Of a stretch of 64,000 nucleotides of DNA, positions 38,067 to 46,750 are shown in pieces (position 1 is the first letter of the stretch; every line of letters starts with the position of its first letter). Location of the stretch: assembly GCA_030145345.1 (NCBI GenBank), contig JAQYVT010000003.1:1-64000 (forward strand), written 5' to 3'. The notes under the pieces are model-generated. The model was not told where the DNA came from and did not search any database. It worked only from the letters and a program-made list of their open reading frames with translations. A program made the translations under genes and the position numbers. The stretch is from Desulfobacterales bacterium (GTDB lineage: Bacteria > Desulfobacterota > Desulfobacteria > Desulfobacterales > UBA11574).

Positions 38067-40253
38067 ATGACCTTCTACAGCATTCCACCATTGTTGACGC
38101 TGATTTGCTTTCTCGCACTGGCGGCTTTGGCGATTTTTCGCGGCCCAAGGACCCGGACCAACTTTCTTTTTTTGACCATTTGCGTGCTCGGATCTTTTCT
38201 TTACTTTGACATCCTATTTGCCTTCAATGTCGAATCAGTGGAAGCGGCGCTTTTTATCAGTCGCACGGATCATTTTTTCATTGTCTACCTCTTCCCTGTA
38301 TATGTCCATTTTTTCCATGCCTATCTCAATATTTCCGGGCGAAAATGGCTGATCAAGGCGGCATATGTCTATTCATTTATTCTGATGTGCTTTACGCCGA
38401 CACCTTTTTATATTGCGTCCATGCAGAAACATTATTTTGGTTACTTCGCAAGGGGCGGCCCCCTCTATCCTTTCTTCGGCCTGGCCGGCCTTTTCGTTAC
38501 CCTATATGTTTTGATGCTGATTCATCAGGCCATACAGCAGGAAAAAAGCAGTTCCCACAAGAACAGACTGAAGTATCTATTTGCCGGATTTGGGATCATG
38601 GGTCTCATGAACGGGATGAATGTTTTTACGATCCAGGGCTATTCGGTGTATCCTCCCGGCAATTTAAGTTTTATTCCCCTGATTGTTTTTGCGGTAGGGC
38701 TTTTCAAGCACGACTTGCTGGACATGGGGATATTGATCAGAAAAAGCCTTATCTATTCGATTCTGACGGCGTTTTTGACATGTTTGTATGCCCTGCTCAT
38801 TATTGTGGCCGACACCGTTTTCAAGGGGTTTCACCTTTCAAATTCGATGTATTTCCCCATATTCTTTTTTATTCTCATTGCGTTTGTCTTCGGACCGTTA
38901 AAATCAAACGTACAAAACTTTGTCGATGGCATTTTCTACAAAGGCAAATATGACTATCAGAAGACCATCAAACATGTGAGCCAAATGGTCGTGTCGGTGC
39001 TCGATTTTGACGCAATTGCAAAACTTCTGGTGGATACGGTGGCCGATACGATGCTGGTGGACCATTGCGCCCTATTTTTGTCGGGCATCTCCGGAAAAAA
39101 ATTTGTGAATTTTGCAGTCCGCGGCAAACAAATGAATTCTGATCAACCGCTTACATGGCGTGAGAACTCCGCCCTGGTGAGATGGATGCAGACGCATCGC
39201 CAACCTGTTGTGAAAAACAATTTAAAAAAGAAGACCCTAAAGGCCATGTCCCCGGATGTACTCTCAGATATGGAGGCGTTGGATGCCGAGATAGCCCTGC
39301 CACTGTTATTCGAGGAGACGTTGAATGGATTCATTGTGCTGGGTGAAAAGCGTTCCGGCGATCTTTTTATACAGGAAGACGTTGATCTTCTTGAAACACT
39401 GTCCAGCCAGAGTGCCCTTGCCATTGAAAACGCCCGTTCCTATAAAGTCATCGATGACCTGAATAAGGATCTTGAAAAAAAGGTTGAAGAAAGGACCCGC
39501 GCCCTAAAAGAGGCCCTTTTTGAAAAGGAACGAACCCAAGAGCAGTTGATCCGTTCGGAAAGCCTGGCCGCCATCGGCCAATTGGTTGCGGGTGTTGCCC
39601 ATGAACTCAACAATCCCCTGACAAGTGCCACCAGTCTGGTCCAGTCCGCCATCGAAGACATGGATCAATGGGATAGAAAAAATCCCCCGGACGAGGACTT
39701 GATCGATGATCTTAAGTTTGTCGATCGAGAACTTGTCCGGGCAAGGTCGATTGTTTCAAGTCTTCTAGGACTCTCCAGACAAACCCAGACCTATTTAGAA
39801 TCGGTGAGCATCAATTCCGTTGTCAAGGATGCTTTACGGGTCATGCACAACCAATATAAACATTGTGATCTTAAAATCGTTGAAAATTATGCCCCGGAGT
39901 TGCCGGATATCCAGGGGAATTTTGCAAATTTGGGTCAGGTGGCGCTGAATATCATCCACAACGCCATCCAGGCGGTTATGGACATGAAGGGGACGGTGTT
40001 TCTTTCTACGCAGTTTGACACACATGCAAACCAGGTTGTTTTTTCGTGCAAAGATACCGGGCCCGGTATTCCCGTGTCGATCCGGAAGGACATTTTCAAA
40101 CCTTTTTTCACCACTAAAGCGGTGGGGGACGGCACCGGCCTCGGTCTGTATATCTGCCACGAAATTGTTCGAAAACATGGCGGCACTTTAAAACTTGAAG
40201 ACCCTGACGGTCCCGGGGCATTGTTTGAGGTTCGGTTGCCTGCGGCGGGTTAG
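38067..40253 (+). CDS. membrane sensor histidine kinase (multi-TM, GAF, HisKA, HATPase)
   Basis: LAAIGQLVAGVAHELNNPLTSATS; VALNIIHNAIQAVMD; DTGPGIPVSIRKDIFKPFFTTKAVGDGTGLGL. Confidence 0.95.
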   Translation: MTFYSIPPLLTLICFLALAALAIFRGPRTRTNFLFLTICVLGSFLYFDILFAFNVESVEAALFISRTDHFFIVYLFPVYVHFFHAYLNISGRKWLIKAAYVYSFILMCFTPTPFYIASMQKHYFGYFARGGPLYPFFGLAGLFVTLYVLMLIHQAIQQEKSSSHKNRLKYLFAGFGIMGLMNGMNVFTIQGYSVYPPGNLSFIPLIVFAVGLFKHDLLDMGILIRKSLIYSILTAFLTCLYALLIIVADTVFKGFHLSNSMYFPIFFFILIAFVFGPLKSNVQNFVDGIFYKGKYDYQKTIKHVSQMVVSVLDFDAIAKLLVDTVADTMLVDHCALFLSGISGKKFVNFAVRGKQMNSDQPLTWRENSALVRWMQTHRQPVVKNNLKKKTLKAMSPDVLSDMEALDAEIALPLLFEETLNGFIVLGEKRSGDLFIQEDVDLLETLSSQSALAIENARSYKVIDDLNKDLEKKVEERTRALKEALFEKERTQEQLIRSESLAAIGQLVAGVAHELNNPLTSATSLVQSAIEDMDQWDRKNPPDEDLIDDLKFVDRELVRARSIVSSLLGLSRQTQTYLESVSINSVVKDALRVMHNQYKHCDLKIVENYAPELPDIQGNFANLGQVALNIIHNAIQAVMDMKGTVFLSTQFDTHANQVVFSCKDTGPGIPVSIRKDIFKPFFTTKAVGDGTGLGLYICHEIVRKHGGTLKLEDPDGPGALFEVRLPAAG

Positions 40254-40394
40254 TGTCCATCCACAAACGGCATCTTTCGGCCCTGGGCGGTGTTTTCGCT
40301 CTTTTGAAATCCTCAAAATAGCACGCTATTCCTCCGGTTTCAAAATCGCTCAGACCTTGCCCCGAACCAAAATCTACCATTTGTGGATGGACAC
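40253..40394. repeat. MITE-like element with perfect 15-bp TIRs
   Basis: GTGTCCATCCACAAA ... TTTGTGGATGGACAC; imperfect internal dyad. Confidence 0.65.
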
Positions 40395-40496
40395 GAGTTA
40401 AAACCGGTTTGAAGTTCCTTAGCATTGGTTGTTGAACCTTGACAATTTATTGAATATGATGGAAAAGATCATTGTCGATCCATATTTAAAAAAATA

Positions 40497-40730
40497 GTAA
40501 CCGTTCACAGGTTCAGGGTTCAACGTTCAGGGTTAAGGACAAAGAAAGCATGAAGATTCGAAGTCCTCGTTACAAATGTTCATTTTCCCAAGTAATTGGC
40601 AATTTAGCTTCAAATTTTGGATTAGGACTGACGAAACTGACGTTTTTCTCGTAAATACGCATCCCAAATGCAGTCGGAAGACAAGAATGGAACCTTGAAC
40701 CCCTGAACCTTTGAAACCGTGAAGTTTACA
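40497..40730 (-). repeat. GGTTCARG-terminated dispersed element, copy B (inverted relative to A and C)
   Basis: gtaaccgttcacaggttcagggttcaacgttcagggttaagg ... ggaaccttgaacccctgaacctttg. Confidence 0.85.
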
Positions 40731-40778
40731 ATAAATATAATACAGATTCTATACTCAAGGATCTAAAGGAGTGTTAAT

Positions 40779-41024
40779 ATGCCGATATATGAATTCAAGT
40801 GCTTAAAATGTGAGGAATTTATCGAGCTGCTCGTCATGAATAAGGATGAAGAAATTGAACTCAAATGCCCAAAATGCGCCGGCGAGAATCTCGAACGGGT
40901 TTTGAGCTCCACCAGCTACAGCATGGGCGTTGGTTCCGGGACCGGCCAGGGGGCTAAATCCCAGACCAGAACCTGTGGGAGCGGTTCGTGCACCACTTAC
41001 GAAGTGCCCGGTCACACACGATAA
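40779..41024 (+). CDS. FmdB-family zinc ribbon protein
   Basis: MPIYEFKCLKCEEFIELLV...LKCPKCAGENLERVLSS. Confidence 0.92.
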   Translation: MPIYEFKCLKCEEFIELLVMNKDEEIELKCPKCAGENLERVLSSTSYSMGVGSGTGQGAKSQTRTCGSGSCTTYEVPGHTR

Positions 41025-41046
41025 ATGTTTTGCCCAAGATAATTTT

Positions 41047-41463
41047 ATGCTTGTACACGATGATATATTTTTCTGGCAGGGTTGGGGCGGAAAGCTAAAA
41101 CTCGGTAGCGGGAAATGCAGGCTGCGCATCTATGATCTTAAAAAGGGAGATAAAAAGGGCCTGATGCATTTAAGGCCTATTATTGTCGTGGTGTCCGACG
41201 TAGAAGACAGTAAAATGTCGGTAAGAAGCTGCAGCAGTCACATCGCCACCCTGGTTTCAAAGGAGTTCAATATCGATCCCCATCGTATGCTTTGGGTAGA
41301 GTATTATCCGAAACAGCAGTATGGGGTCGATCCGCCACATGATATCCCTGAAAAATTTGATGCCGTTGAATTCGAATGGCATGGGGACAAGGCGATTCAA
41401 CCCAAATGGCGTGAATTAAAATCACCGCTGCTGGATGAAGTCAAAAAATTGATTTTTGTCTAA
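41047..41463 (+). CDS. hypothetical protein
   Basis: Coding-like 138-aa ORF downstream of fmdB-like gene: MLVHDDIFFWQGWGGKLKLGSGKCRLRIYDL. Confidence 0.65.
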   Translation: MLVHDDIFFWQGWGGKLKLGSGKCRLRIYDLKKGDKKGLMHLRPIIVVVSDVEDSKMSVRSCSSHIATLVSKEFNIDPHRMLWVEYYPKQQYGVDPPHDIPEKFDAVEFEWHGDKAIQPKWRELKSPLLDEVKKLIFV

Positions 41464-41464
41464 A

Positions 41465-41576
41465 ACCGGGAGCTTTGCCCCCGGTGGCAAATGCAACGAT
41501 CAAAGCACTAACGTGCTTTTGCCTTTTCGGCCTGTGGCCGAAAATTCAAGTCACCCGTTTTCCGGGTGGTCGTTGA
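41465..41576 (+). other. multi-hairpin structured intergenic element
   Basis: ACCGGGAGCTTTGCCCCCGGT hairpin; then CAACGA ... TCGTTG closing stem around AAAGCACtaacGTGCTTT, TTTTCGGCCtgtGGCCGAAAA and CACCCGttttCCGGGTG. Confidence 0.55.
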
Positions 41577-41831
41577 CGCGCGATGGATAAAAATACGAGG
41601 TGCCGCTGTTGATGTAAATTAAGGCAAATCTCCTTCGGCGGCAATCAAAGCCGGGCACTTTGAGCCCAGATCTATATTTTTTAAGCGCTTATTTTTACAT
41701 ACGAAATTCCTTGTTCCATATTCGCCATTCATATTGCTCAGCAGCATATTTGCGGCGCGAATGAAATTTAAGCATTTCCCTTTTAATTCAATCTTATCCC
41801 AGGGTAAAGGCAAACAAAAAAAGAGGTAACA

Positions 41832-43316
41832 ATGGCTTTCAGCTTGGCGCTCATCATCATTTTGGGGTTAGTCGCTGATTATCTGTTTAAACGCCTGCAA
41901 TTGCCCGGTCTGATCGGCATGCTTATCGTCGGGGTTCTGGTCGGTCCGTATGTATTGAATTTTATGTCTCCTGAAATGATGGGAGTTTCAGGAGATTTCA
42001 GGAAAATAGCCCTGATCGTGATTCTGCTTCGGGCCGGATTTGAACTCCGCCGGGATGCCTTGAGACGGGTCGGACGCGCTGCGGTTATCATGAGCGCCGT
42101 GCCGGCTGTTTTTGAAATTGGCGGGATTATGCTTGTGGCGCCCAGGCTGCTAAATATAACCTATCTCGAGGCCGCCATTCTGGGTTCCATCTTGGCTGCG
42201 GTCTCTCCGGCCGTTGTCGTTCCCCTGATGATCGACTTTATGGATCGAGGGCGGGGGTCTAAAAAGGGAATCCCCACTCTGATCCTGGGTGCTTCTTCGT
42301 TGGATGATGTTTTCGTTATCGTTCTGTTTACCGTATTTTTAGGCATGTACGGTGGAGAACAAAGCAATATTTTTATTCAGCTGGCTGAAATTCCGATTTC
42401 CATCACACTGGGGATTATCGTAGGAATCATTCCCGGATATTTTTTGTACCGTCTTTTTACCAAATATGACTGGCGTCCCCCTAAACGGACGATGATGGTC
42501 ATGGGAGTGGCCATCGTTCTTACCTGGATGGAATCGGTTTGCGAAGCGCATGTGCCTGTGGCAAGCCTTCTGGGCGTTATGGCCATCGGGTTTGTCATCT
42601 TGGAAAAATCAGAACCCATCGCACATATCATTTCTCAGAAACTAAAAAAACTATGGATAGTTGCAGAGCTTTTGCTGTTTGTTCTGGTGGGGGCTCAGGT
42701 GAACATTCATGTGGCCTGGAAAGCAGGATTGGCCGGAGCCCTGGTTATTTTCATCGGTCTTATCTTTAGAAGTGTCGGCACGTATGTGTCACTCATCGGG
42801 ACGCCCTTTGATTGGAAAGAAAGACTCTTTTGCGTGGTGGCGTACATCCCCAAAGCCACTGTCCAGGCTGCCATTGGGGCGGTTCCCCTTGCGGCCGGCG
42901 TCGCTTCGGGAGAGGTAATTCTGGCTGTCGCGGTTTTGTCCATTCTCCTAACCGCGCCCATTGGGGCCATCGGCATTATGATTTTTGGTGAAAAAGTTCT
43001 AGATTACGGCGAACTTTCCATGTACCGGTTTAAAGAGTTGCGGGAGAAGCTGGCGCTTCCCCATGTGGGTGAAAGGGTCAGAAGCAAAGTCTCCGGATCT
43101 GTATGGAAGGTGATCGAGCAAAAAGAAGTGTGGCTGAAGGACCCGGCGAGATCAGGCAGTTCCGAAGGTGCTATGGGTTTACTTCCGGCCATTTATTTGC
43201 GGTACTGGAGAGAAAACAAAAATACGGGAGCGGGCAAAGGTAAAACGCTGTCGTATCATTACACCCAGAAAGAGGGGGCATTTCAGGATCATTGGGAAAT
43301 TCTCTATGACTGGTAG
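41832..43316 (+). CDS. cation:proton antiporter (CPA family)
   Basis: Multi-TM; LIGMLIVGVLVGPYVLNF; ILGSILAAVSPAVVVPLMI; SSLDDVFVIVLF. Confidence 0.9.
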   Translation: MAFSLALIIILGLVADYLFKRLQLPGLIGMLIVGVLVGPYVLNFMSPEMMGVSGDFRKIALIVILLRAGFELRRDALRRVGRAAVIMSAVPAVFEIGGIMLVAPRLLNITYLEAAILGSILAAVSPAVVVPLMIDFMDRGRGSKKGIPTLILGASSLDDVFVIVLFTVFLGMYGGEQSNIFIQLAEIPISITLGIIVGIIPGYFLYRLFTKYDWRPPKRTMMVMGVAIVLTWMESVCEAHVPVASLLGVMAIGFVILEKSEPIAHIISQKLKKLWIVAELLLFVLVGAQVNIHVAWKAGLAGALVIFIGLIFRSVGTYVSLIGTPFDWKERLFCVVAYIPKATVQAAIGAVPLAAGVASGEVILAVAVLSILLTAPIGAIGIMIFGEKVLDYGELSMYRFKELREKLALPHVGERVRSKVSGSVWKVIEQKEVWLKDPARSGSSEGAMGLLPAIYLRYWRENKNTGAGKGKTLSYHYTQKEGAFQDHWEILYDW

Positions 43317-43324
43317 TATTGATG

Positions 43325-43528
43325 GTCTCGTAAAAAGTCCGTTTTGTTCGCTCGGTGAACATTTGGGGGCGTTTCAAGCGGTGCTGCTAAATCACACCGG
43401 AGGCGGATAAATTTCAAGAACTCGTCGCAAGCGCCTTAAACAGCTTAAAATTTTTAACGCATCACCGCTTGAAACACTGGATTCCCAAATGATCAGATAT
43501 CGCTCACAAAAGACTTTTTACGAGTTTG
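43325..43528. repeat. MITE-like element (TCGTAAAAAGTC family, copy 2)
   Basis: TIRs CTCGTAAAAAGTC / GACTTTTTACGAG; internal GTTTCAAGCGGTG / CACCGCTTGAAAC. Confidence 0.65.
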
Positions 43529-43543
43529 TCAGTATTGATATAC

Positions 43544-43776
43544 GTAAGCGTTCACGGGTTCAAAGGTTCAGGGGTTCAAGGTTCCATTCTTGTCCCCGGA
43601 CTGCATTTAGGATGCGTATTTACGAGAAAAGCTTCAGTTTCGTCAGTCCTAATCCAAAATTTGAAGCTAAATTGGCAATTACTTGGGAAAATGAACTTTG
43701 TAACGAGGACTTCGAATCTTCATGCTTTCTTTGTCCTTAACCCTGAACGTTGAACCCTGAACCTGTGAACGGTTAC
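43544..43776 (+). repeat. GGTTCARG-terminated dispersed element, copy C
   Basis: Near-identical to copy A over its full length. Confidence 0.85.
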
Positions 43777-43822
43777 TGATATTCCAATCTAAAAAATAAA
43801 CTGGACGAGTTGGGAGGATATT

Positions 43823-44224
43823 ATGGCGTGCAAAGTGATTCAAACAGATCGAGCGCCGGCGGCCATCGGGCCGTATTCCCAGGGGATCGCTGTGGCGCCC
43901 TGGCTTTTTATAAGCGGGCAGCTTGGCATACAACCTGAGACCGGAGAACTGATCGGTCCTGATTTTGTTCCCCAGGCCAGGCAAGCACTGGAAAACCTCC
44001 GCCAGGTGGTACTGGCCGCAGGATACGATCTGGACCATGTGGTTGCGGTGGATGTTTTTGTTATTGATTTGAACAATTTTGCCGATTTCAACGAAATATA
44101 CACCGAATATTTTTCAGCGCATCGCCCGGCCAGGGCCGTCGTGGAGGTTAGTGCGCTGCCCAAAGGCGCCTGCATCGAAATCAAGTGCATTGCATGCTAC
44201 AAGCCGGGAACGTCGAGCACTTGA
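43823..44224 (+). CDS. ridA: RidA-family protein
   Basis: APAAIGPYSQGIAVAPWLFISGQLG; RPARAVVEVSALPKGACIEIKCIA. Confidence 0.95.
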   Translation: MACKVIQTDRAPAAIGPYSQGIAVAPWLFISGQLGIQPETGELIGPDFVPQARQALENLRQVVLAAGYDLDHVVAVDVFVIDLNNFADFNEIYTEYFSAHRPARAVVEVSALPKGACIEIKCIACYKPGTSST

Positions 44225-44685
44225 GTTTCATGTCCGGTCTTACCCAGAAATCGTTCGATATTATCCCGTGAAATAACCAGGGTGCTTGTGTTGACAAGGG
44301 GATGGAACTGAAAAGCGTCTGACTCCCATAAAGCGGTGTCTATGATTATCTCTACCGCTTTATCCATATCGTTTACAGCCGCAAAAATGGAGACGGATCC
44401 GGGGTCCACACCCAGATATTTTTTCAAGCGTTCCGGAGAGCCAAACCGCAATTTGCTGCTGTTAAGAATTGCTCGCAGCGCTTTTAAATTGACCCGTTTT
44501 TCACCTCTGACAATAATCAGAAAGTGTCTTAATCCTTTCGTGTCGCGTAAAAAAAGACTTTTTGTCTTTGCCGCCGGTAGTGGCGGAACCAGTCGATGGA
44601 CGTCCTCAACCGTAAAAACCGGGGGATGATTATGGCGTTCGCATTCTATCTGGTGGTCGGCAAGAAATTTATAAATGTCGGTCAT
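44197..44685 (-). CDS. YbaK/EbsC aminoacyl-tRNA deacylase (prolyl-tRNA editing) domain protein
   Basis: MTDIYKFLADHQIECERHNHPPVFTVEDVHRLVPPLPAAKTKSLFLRDTKG. Confidence 0.9.
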   Translation of the reverse strand: MTDIYKFLADHQIECERHNHPPVFTVEDVHRLVPPLPAAKTKSLFLRDTKGLRHFLIIVRGEKRVNLKALRAILNSSKLRFGSPERLKKYLGVDPGSVSIFAAVNDMDKAVEIIIDTALWESDAFQFHPLVNTSTLVISRDNIERFLGKTGHETQVLDVPGL

Positions 44686-44882
44686 ATCACTTTGACTCCT
44701 GTTGATTTAATCCCTTGGTTCCAAAATATTGGCTTTATATTCTTATAGAATTTTAAACATTTATCATGGCATGATGCGCGTACTTCCCATAAATATGTTT
44801 CGATAATACGAAACATTATTTGAAAAAGCGCTATAGCACAAAACGCCGGCCAATTCATCCAAAAAATGGGAGATGAACCTCT

Positions 44883-45320
44883 ATGGACGTACAACACCCA
44901 GAGACCCTTATAAAGGAAACCATTGCCTATCTCATCCGCCGGCTGGATGAAAATACCGATGCGGAAAATTTTTTGCGGTATTCGTTTAATCTCAAAACAG
45001 ATTCCAACGCGTGGGAATTTCTAAAAAAACAGTTTATTGATTCGTATCATTACAAAGATCGAGCCGGCAAGACGCCGAACCGCATCCAGAATCGGGGACA
45101 TGAATCATTCCCCGAAACAATGGGGACGCTCCACCAAAACGAATTCAACAACGAACCGGATACAGACTGGTCTCCGGCTGCAAATCGCAGATGGGCCAAA
45201 GCCGTCCGGGGAAGGTGGAAAAAATCTTCGTCGGATCCGTTGGAAAAAATTCCCCTGGTGGTGGCCGTAGAAGTTTTTTCACCTGTGCGAGAGGAATATT
45301 TGCCGGAAAACCTGGTTTAA
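44883..45320 (+). CDS. hypothetical protein
   Basis: 145-aa ORF, no family recognised. Confidence 0.5.
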   Translation: MDVQHPETLIKETIAYLIRRLDENTDAENFLRYSFNLKTDSNAWEFLKKQFIDSYHYKDRAGKTPNRIQNRGHESFPETMGTLHQNEFNNEPDTDWSPAANRRWAKAVRGRWKKSSSDPLEKIPLVVAVEVFSPVREEYLPENLV

Positions 45321-45418
45321 AACGAAATTTTTCTAGAATCTTGCCCGATACGGAAGAAACAGACCCAGCGGTTGCAGTGTTAAAGGCCGCAGGGGATTGA
45401 AGGGTCCTGTTACGCCAT

Positions 45419-45823
45419 ATGAAAAATATTGAAATTATAAAACTTCAAGATTACAGCGATATAAGAGGCGCATTGTTTAGCGTTTCTGAAGCGGACATCA
45501 TTTTTTTAGATAAAATACAAAACATCCATTTTGGGAAAATTCATCCAAATTCAATTCGCGGAAATCATTTTCATGGTCAAAGGAAAGAAATTTTAATCAT
45601 CGCGTATTCAGATACATGGACATTGGCCTGGGCCAAAAAGGATTCCTCCGAAACCACAGAAAAGAATTTCAAGGGATCCGGGGCCGTATTGATCAAAATA
45701 AATTCAGAAATCGCACATGCCGTTAAAAATGACGGCAAAAAGGATTTGGAAATCATTTCATTGTCAAACAGGATATTTTCCAAAGAGAACCCAGATACAT
45801 TTTCAAAGATTCTCATGGAATAG
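45419..45823 (+). CDS. cupin-like protein (polysaccharide-biosynthesis/WxcM-like fold)
   Basis: DYSDIRGALFSV...NSIRGNHFHGQRKEILIIAYSDTWTLAW. Confidence 0.6.
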   Translation: MKNIEIIKLQDYSDIRGALFSVSEADIIFLDKIQNIHFGKIHPNSIRGNHFHGQRKEILIIAYSDTWTLAWAKKDSSETTEKNFKGSGAVLIKINSEIAHAVKNDGKKDLEIISLSNRIFSKENPDTFSKILME

Positions 45824-45985
45824 TTCATCTATTATAAAACAAAAAAAAATGAATATGGGCTCATTCGGTTGAATTAAAATTTCAAGACCAAAGGCATCCG
45901 CAACTCCCAGCCCTTCCATCCCTAACCCACCTTTTTTATTTAATATCTGTCAGTTATTCATTCGAAGAATTCTTTTTAATTTTCC

Positions 45986-46014
45986 TTGACATTTTTCAAT
46001 GCCGTTGATAATGA
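45986..46014 (+). promoter_or_regulatory. sigma70-type promoter TTGACA-N17-TAATGA
   Basis: TTGACA 45986-45991, TAATGA 46009-46014; overlapped by the operator-like palindrome. Confidence 0.6.
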
Positions 46015-46030
46015 ATGAGTATTCATTCAT
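46011..46030. promoter_or_regulatory. putative TetR operator ATGAATGAGTATTCATTCAT
   Basis: Near-perfect palindrome; matches the motif at 51982..52003. Confidence 0.75.
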
Positions 46031-46079
46031 AAATAATTTTTATTTTCCCAATGAAACATTTGGGTTGAGGAGGTCCGTT

Positions 46080-46670
46080 ATTCGTACCAAAGAAAAAATA
46101 AATGACAAATATGATCGCATCCTTGAAGCAGCGGTCAAAGTATTTGCGGAGCAAGGCTTTTACCAGTCAACAGTTTCGCAGATCGCCAGGGAAGCAGGGG
46201 TTGCTGACGGTACTATCTATCTTTATTTCAAAAACAAAGATGATATCCTGGTTCAGTTTTTCAGCTATAAAACCAGACAGGTTTTTGCTCGCTTCAGAGC
46301 GGAAGTTGACGGCGCCGACAATGCCGTTGATAAACTTCGCAATCTTATTCGTCGACATCTCGAGGAATTTCAGAATGACAGGAATATGGCAATGGTCTAT
46401 CGGGCTGAAACCCATCAGAACAGCCGCCTGGTCGAAGCGCAGATAAAAGAGATGTCCAAGATGTATCTTGATATAGTTTCAGAAATTGTCGAACAGGGCC
46501 AGGAAGAAGGGGTAGTCCGGAGAGATTTATACCTGAGCCTTGTTAAGCGTTTTATTCTGGGTGCCGTTGATGAGGTCATTAATACCTGGATCCATTCGGA
46601 TGGAAAATACGACCTTGTGACCATGGCAGATCCACTTGTAGACCTTTTTATAAGGGGAATCGGCGTATAA
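46080..46670 (+). CDS. TetR/AcrR-family regulator (fatty-acid metabolism type), start uncertain
   Basis: ILEAAVKVFAEQGFYQSTVSQIAREAGVADGTIYLYFKNKDDIL; AGGAGG 6 nt upstream of ATT at 46080; ORF opens at 45999 but that overlaps the promoter. Confidence 0.85.
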   Translation: MRTKEKINDKYDRILEAAVKVFAEQGFYQSTVSQIAREAGVADGTIYLYFKNKDDILVQFFSYKTRQVFARFRAEVDGADNAVDKLRNLIRRHLEEFQNDRNMAMVYRAETHQNSRLVEAQIKEMSKMYLDIVSEIVEQGQEEGVVRRDLYLSLVKRFILGAVDEVINTWIHSDGKYDLVTMADPLVDLFIRGIGV

Positions 46671-46750
46671 AGATGCCGGCGGTGTTTTACAGCGTTATTT
46701 CCCTCGAGCAGATCGAGTTGACATAAAAAACAAAAAGGAGGGACTGGAAA

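Noticed and set aside
43489-43740. 83-aa ORF
   Set aside because: Spans two repeat elements (MITE end and GGTTCARG element C); not a conserved coding sequence.
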